From Bacteroidales bacterium (GTDB lineage Bacteria > Bacteroidota > Bacteroidia > Bacteroidales > Muribaculaceae), in NCBI GenBank assembly GCA_004554255.1, contig SFNC01000036.1, positions 1 to 16,617 of the forward strand: a DNA stretch of 16,617 nt, read 5' to 3'. Position numbers and translations under genes: made by a program. This document shows positions 14,333 through 16,617 of the stretch, one piece after another. The notes below the pieces were generated by a model. That model was not told where the DNA came from, did not search any database, and saw only the letters and a program-made list of their open reading frames with translations. The stretch's first letter is position 1; each line of letters opens with the position of its first letter.

Positions 14333-15241
14333 TTAGAACAGAGTTTCGGGGTAAGTGCCGTCGCTGTGCAGGGCCTCCAGATTGTCGCAGACATTCTGGC
14401 GGTCGTCGGCGTAGGTCACTCCAAACCAGCGTGAGTCTGTGGTGAGTACGCGCACGGAGGCTTTGCCGTTGTTGATGAGGAAGTCAACAACATTGGGTAT
14501 GTAAAACTCGCGTTTGTTGTCGTTGGAGAACAAATCCAGGAATCTCTTGAATTCTTTCTGCGAATGAACAAAGAAATCGGGCGTGAATCCCCACAGGTTC
14601 ATGGACACGGGGGTTGTGGCGTCCAGGCGGTTGGGCTGCTCGGTTTCCTCGTCTATAAACACGGGGTTGTGGTCGCCGTCAAATTCTATGCGTCGGCGCT
14701 CCACGATGCTGCTGAGGCAATTGTTGTCGTCGACAGTGCAGACGCCGCGGCTCACGCTGCCGTTCTCGGTCATAGTGTTGCCGACCTTGAAGGCCACCAT
14801 GCAATAGTGGCCCTGTTTGTTTTCGGAGTCTTTAAGGAAGTCGGCCATGACCTCGAAGGCGTTGCGGCCATAGAAATCGTCGGCATTGATAACGGCGAAC
14901 GGTTCATTTATGGCATCGGCGCCCATCATCACGGCATGTCCGGTGCCCCAGGGGCGGGTGCGGTCTTCCGGAACAGTATAGCCTTCGGGCAGAGAATCCG
15001 TCTCCTGATATACAACAGTAACGGGTATGTGATTCTTATATTTGGAGAGTACGCGTGCGTTGAAATCATCTTCAAAATCATGACGAATCACGAAAACGAC
15101 CTTGCCGAACCCGGCACGCATCGCATCGTAAACAGAATAGTCCATAATCGTCTCTCCGTGAGGTCCAACGCCGTCAAGTTGCTTTAGGCCGCCATAGCGG
15201 CTTCCCATTCCGGCTGCAAGGACCAATAAAGTAGGCTTCAT
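14333..15241 (-). CDS. Sugar-phosphate nucleotidyltransferase-like protein
   Basis: A 302-residue GT-A/NTP-transferase fold protein, expected to join a nucleotide to a sugar phosphate or related acceptor. Motifs visible: LAAGMGSRYGGLKQLDGVG (8-26), the glycine-rich nucleotide loop; RPWGTGHAV (96-104); INADDFYG (118-125), whose Asp residues should bind the metal and sugar; and SMNLWGFTPDFF in the second half. The GGLKQLDGVGPHGE start differs from RmlA and GalU, so the acceptor cannot be told. Bacteroidetes relatives are often beside a choline/aminoglycoside-kinase-like gene, but none is here. It has its own TAACTTTG promoter box upstream and may head a unit with tgt, the permease and the fimbrillin. 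Start chosen as the ATG directly before KPTLLVLAAG. Confidence 0.9.
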   Translation of the reverse strand: MKPTLLVLAAGMGSRYGGLKQLDGVGPHGETIMDYSVYDAMRAGFGKVVFVIRHDFEDDFNARVLSKYKNHIPVTVVYQETDSLPEGYTVPEDRTRPWGTGHAVMMGADAINEPFAVINADDFYGRNAFEVMADFLKDSENKQGHYCMVAFKVGNTMTENGSVSRGVCTVDDNNCLSSIVERRRIEFDGDHNPVFIDEETEQPNRLDATTPVSMNLWGFTPDFFVHSQKEFKRFLDLFSNDNKREFYIPNVVDFLINNGKASVRVLTTDSRWFGVTYADDRQNVCDNLEALHSDGTYPETLF

Positions 15242-15290
15242 AGGCTTTAAAATAACGTTATATAAATGTGTATGTCTTGTATAATGATTG

Positions 15291-15302
15291 GAAGTTAACT
15301 TC
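15291..15302. promoter_or_regulatory. 12-bp perfect palindrome in the leader of the nucleotidyltransferase unit
   Basis: GAAGTTAACTTC is a perfect palindrome about 13-24 nt downstream of the predicted transcription start and 50 nt before the ATG at 15241. It could be a repressor operator. Its perfect symmetry with no loop argues against an RNA hairpin. No cognate regulator is in the window. Confidence 0.35.
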
Positions 15303-15321
15303 TTTGTTTATAAAATCACTG

Positions 15322-15329
15322 CAAAGTTA
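15322..15329 (-). promoter_or_regulatory. Promoter -7 box for the nucleotidyltransferase-tgt unit
   Basis: TAACTTTG on the minus strand matches TAnnTTTG and is identical to the -7 box of the six-gene operon. No TTTG is found at the -33 position (the bases there read CATA). The predicted start near 15315 gives a leader of about 75 nt. It lies between the glycosyltransferase stop and the next start, with no terminator hairpin before it. Confidence 0.55.
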
Positions 15330-15363
15330 ATAAATTTTTTGGAATTATATATGTATGGATGGT

Positions 15364-16458
15364 CTAAACGTTGTTCAGCACCTCTTTATATAAATTAATG
15401 TATGCGTCTGTCATGTCTTTTACTGAGGTTATCCGTGACCCTTGCGGCGTCATTTTCGCGGCCTCATAAACGGCGTTTACTGTGGCGTCCGTGTCGGCGA
15501 AATCAATGGCAATGCCGTCTCCGGGTCCTATAATATCCTGCGAATCAGTGCCTTTGCGTATCACTACCGGCGTGCCGCAGTTTATCGCCTCGGCGACGGT
15601 CATGCCGTAGCTCTCGCTCAGCGAGGGATTGATCAGTATGGATGCCTCGGTGTAGAGCCGCGCCAACTCTGTGTCGCTGAGGTCCTTACCTGCATGAATC
15701 ATGTTGTGGGCGAGCGATGCGCCTTTCAGGTCTCCCACCACAACGATGGGGAATTTCAGCCTCGGCGCGATCTCGACAAGGCTTTGCAGGCTCTTGCCTT
15801 TTGTCCAGATATTGGCTATGGCGAGCGCATAGTCCTTCTTGGCGAGTGCGTCCGGCGCCTTGCTGATACTTACGCCGTTAGGGATCAGTCGGGCGTTGAA
15901 AGCCTTGGCGAGGCGGTGCGACGGTGTCGCGAATGTAATGCCCTCCGTTGGCTTGTAATGTGCTTTTACAGAGCGCCATACGGCGGGATATACATCGCGG
16001 TGCGGACAATTGTCACACTCCGCCGTGGCGTATCTTTTGCAATTGTAAGTTGCCGGAATTGCGCATCTGCCTGTCAGCCACCAGTCGTCGTGGAGTGTCA
16101 CTATCGGCGGGATTTTCATGTCTCTCAGCGCCGCCAACAGATCGGGCAGACAGAGGTAGTATCCGTGGGCGTTGTGCAGATGGACTATGTCGGGTTTCAG
16201 GTGCCGGATGTAGTCTGTCAGGCGCAGGGTGGGGGCCTTTTGTCCGAAACCGTCGTTGCCGGACAGGCGGGCCGCTAAGGCGCCGCGTATTCTGCCGGCT
16301 TTGCCGGTCATTACCAGTCCGCAACCGTCGCCATCGCCATATCCGCAAGCCATGTGCGCGTCTATGCCGTAATCCTTTGCGGCACAGTGTATTCGGCGCA
16401 TAATTGTGGCTACCGGCGATGTGCCGTGAGCAACGGTATTTATCTGTAATAGTCTCAT
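15364..16458 (-). CDS. GT4-family glycosyltransferase
   Basis: A retaining GT-B glycosyltransferase, probably for capsule, LPS or exopolysaccharide; donor and acceptor are unknown. I start it at the ATG at 16458 (364 aa) because it opens directly with the first Rossmann strand, MRLLQINTVAHG. The in-frame ATG at 16506 lies within the promoter. N-terminal landmarks are PDIVHLHNAHG (89-99) and TLHDDWWLTGRC (121-132). A cysteine cluster follows at C132, C140, C148 and C151 (ECDNCPHRDVYP), known from WcaL/WcaC-like relatives. The C-terminal half has LIPNGV (191-196) and the GT4 EX7E motif from E282 to E290 in ESYGMTVAE, followed by GTPVV. Neighbours are not polysaccharide genes on this side; the divergent gene beyond the window may help. 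Confidence 0.93.
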   Translation of the reverse strand: MRLLQINTVAHGTSPVATIMRRIHCAAKDYGIDAHMACGYGDGDGCGLVMTGKAGRIRGALAARLSGNDGFGQKAPTLRLTDYIRHLKPDIVHLHNAHGYYLCLPDLLAALRDMKIPPIVTLHDDWWLTGRCAIPATYNCKRYATAECDNCPHRDVYPAVWRSVKAHYKPTEGITFATPSHRLAKAFNARLIPNGVSISKAPDALAKKDYALAIANIWTKGKSLQSLVEIAPRLKFPIVVVGDLKGASLAHNMIHAGKDLSDTELARLYTEASILINPSLSESYGMTVAEAINCGTPVVIRKGTDSQDIIGPGDGIAIDFADTDATVNAVYEAAKMTPQGSRITSVKDMTDAYINLYKEVLNNV

Positions 16459-16475
16459 TGCGGCTGTTGTTTTTG

Positions 16476-16507
16476 CAAAAATAGCTAATTTTATGTTTGT
16501 GTGCAAA
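16476..16507 (-). promoter_or_regulatory. Promoter of the GT4 glycosyltransferase gene
   Basis: On the minus strand TTTG (16507-16504), a 20-nt spacer and TATTTTTG (16483-16476) give an exact match to the Bacteroidetes consensus. The predicted start is near 16469, about 11 nt before the ATG at 16458, which fixes that ATG as the start. Confidence 0.8.
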
Positions 16508-16576
16508 TCTGCAACCGATGACGATATGCGTCGGCATGAGTATAAAAGTTAAATAATGTTATAAATATTATATAAA

Positions 16577-16608
16577 TTTGTAAACAGCATATAAATGTAT
16601 TATCTTTG
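16577..16608 (+). promoter_or_regulatory. Rightward promoter for a gene beyond the window
   Basis: TTTG (16577-16580), a 20-nt spacer and TATCTTTG (16601-16608) are an exact Bacteroidetes promoter. The transcript would start near 16615, so the gene it serves lies outside. It is divergent from the glycosyltransferase promoter, with about 70 nt of AT-rich sequence between them. Confidence 0.82.
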
Positions 16609-16617
16609 CACCGAAAA

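Noticed and set aside
13311..14336. A 341-codon open frame antisense to tgt
   Set aside because: It mirrors a well-conserved enzyme, its translation shows no recognisable domain, and stop-free antisense frames are expected opposite GC-rich genes. The same applies to the long antisense frames at 7744-8598, 15442-16278, 4366-5103 and 2984-3688.
16459..16506. An upstream ATG for the glycosyltransferase
   Set aside because: It lies within the TTTG-N20-TATTTTTG promoter, upstream of the predicted transcription start, and precedes the natural beginning of the Rossmann fold.

Overview
The window looks like chromosomal DNA of a Bacteroidales bacterium, most like the Muribaculaceae/Bacteroides group. 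Four things support this: promoters of the Bacteroidetes type (TTTG, about 20 nt, TAnnTTTG), no clear Shine-Dalgarno sequences, a DUF4295 mini-gene behind rpmG, and a fimbrillin-family lipoprotein together with a secreted S9B dipeptidyl peptidase. I see no rRNA, tRNA, CRISPR array, insertion sequence or phage gene. The family assignment is inference from gene content.

Left edge (1-637, + strand): the last codons of rpmB, then rpmG and a DUF4295 gene, closed by a strong hairpin terminator. The 247-nt gap that follows holds a C8/G10 inverted repeat around smaller hairpins. A lone PepSY-like lipoprotein gene (638-1072, +) then runs tail-to-tail into the next block, overlapping it by 7 nt.

Main block (10662 down to 1066, - strand): six genes with gaps or overlaps of +2, +25, -4, -4 and -7 nt, so almost certainly one operon, with a TAACTTTG promoter box just upstream of the first gene. 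In order of transcription they are: a 1007-aa protein with two receiver-like domains fused to a PPDK_N-type ATP-grasp; a 400-aa coiled-coil protein ending in a sliding-clamp-like QMSLF peptide; secreted dipeptidyl peptidase IV; a six-helix membrane protein of unknown function; miaA; and a secreted protein of unknown function. The first two are the most interesting unknowns here.

Second block (15241 down to 10836, - strand): a sugar-phosphate nucleotidyltransferase-like gene, tgt, an LptF/LptG-type permease and a fimbrillin-family lipoprotein, ended by a hairpin terminator. A TAACTTTG box lies upstream of the first gene. Tgt and MiaA are both tRNA-modifying enzymes, acting at positions 34 and 37 of the anticodon loop, but they sit in separate transcription units.

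Right edge (15364-16617): a GT4 glycosyltransferase read leftward from a TTTG-N20-TATTTTTG promoter. Facing away from it is a TTTG-N20-TATCTTTG promoter for a gene beyond the window.
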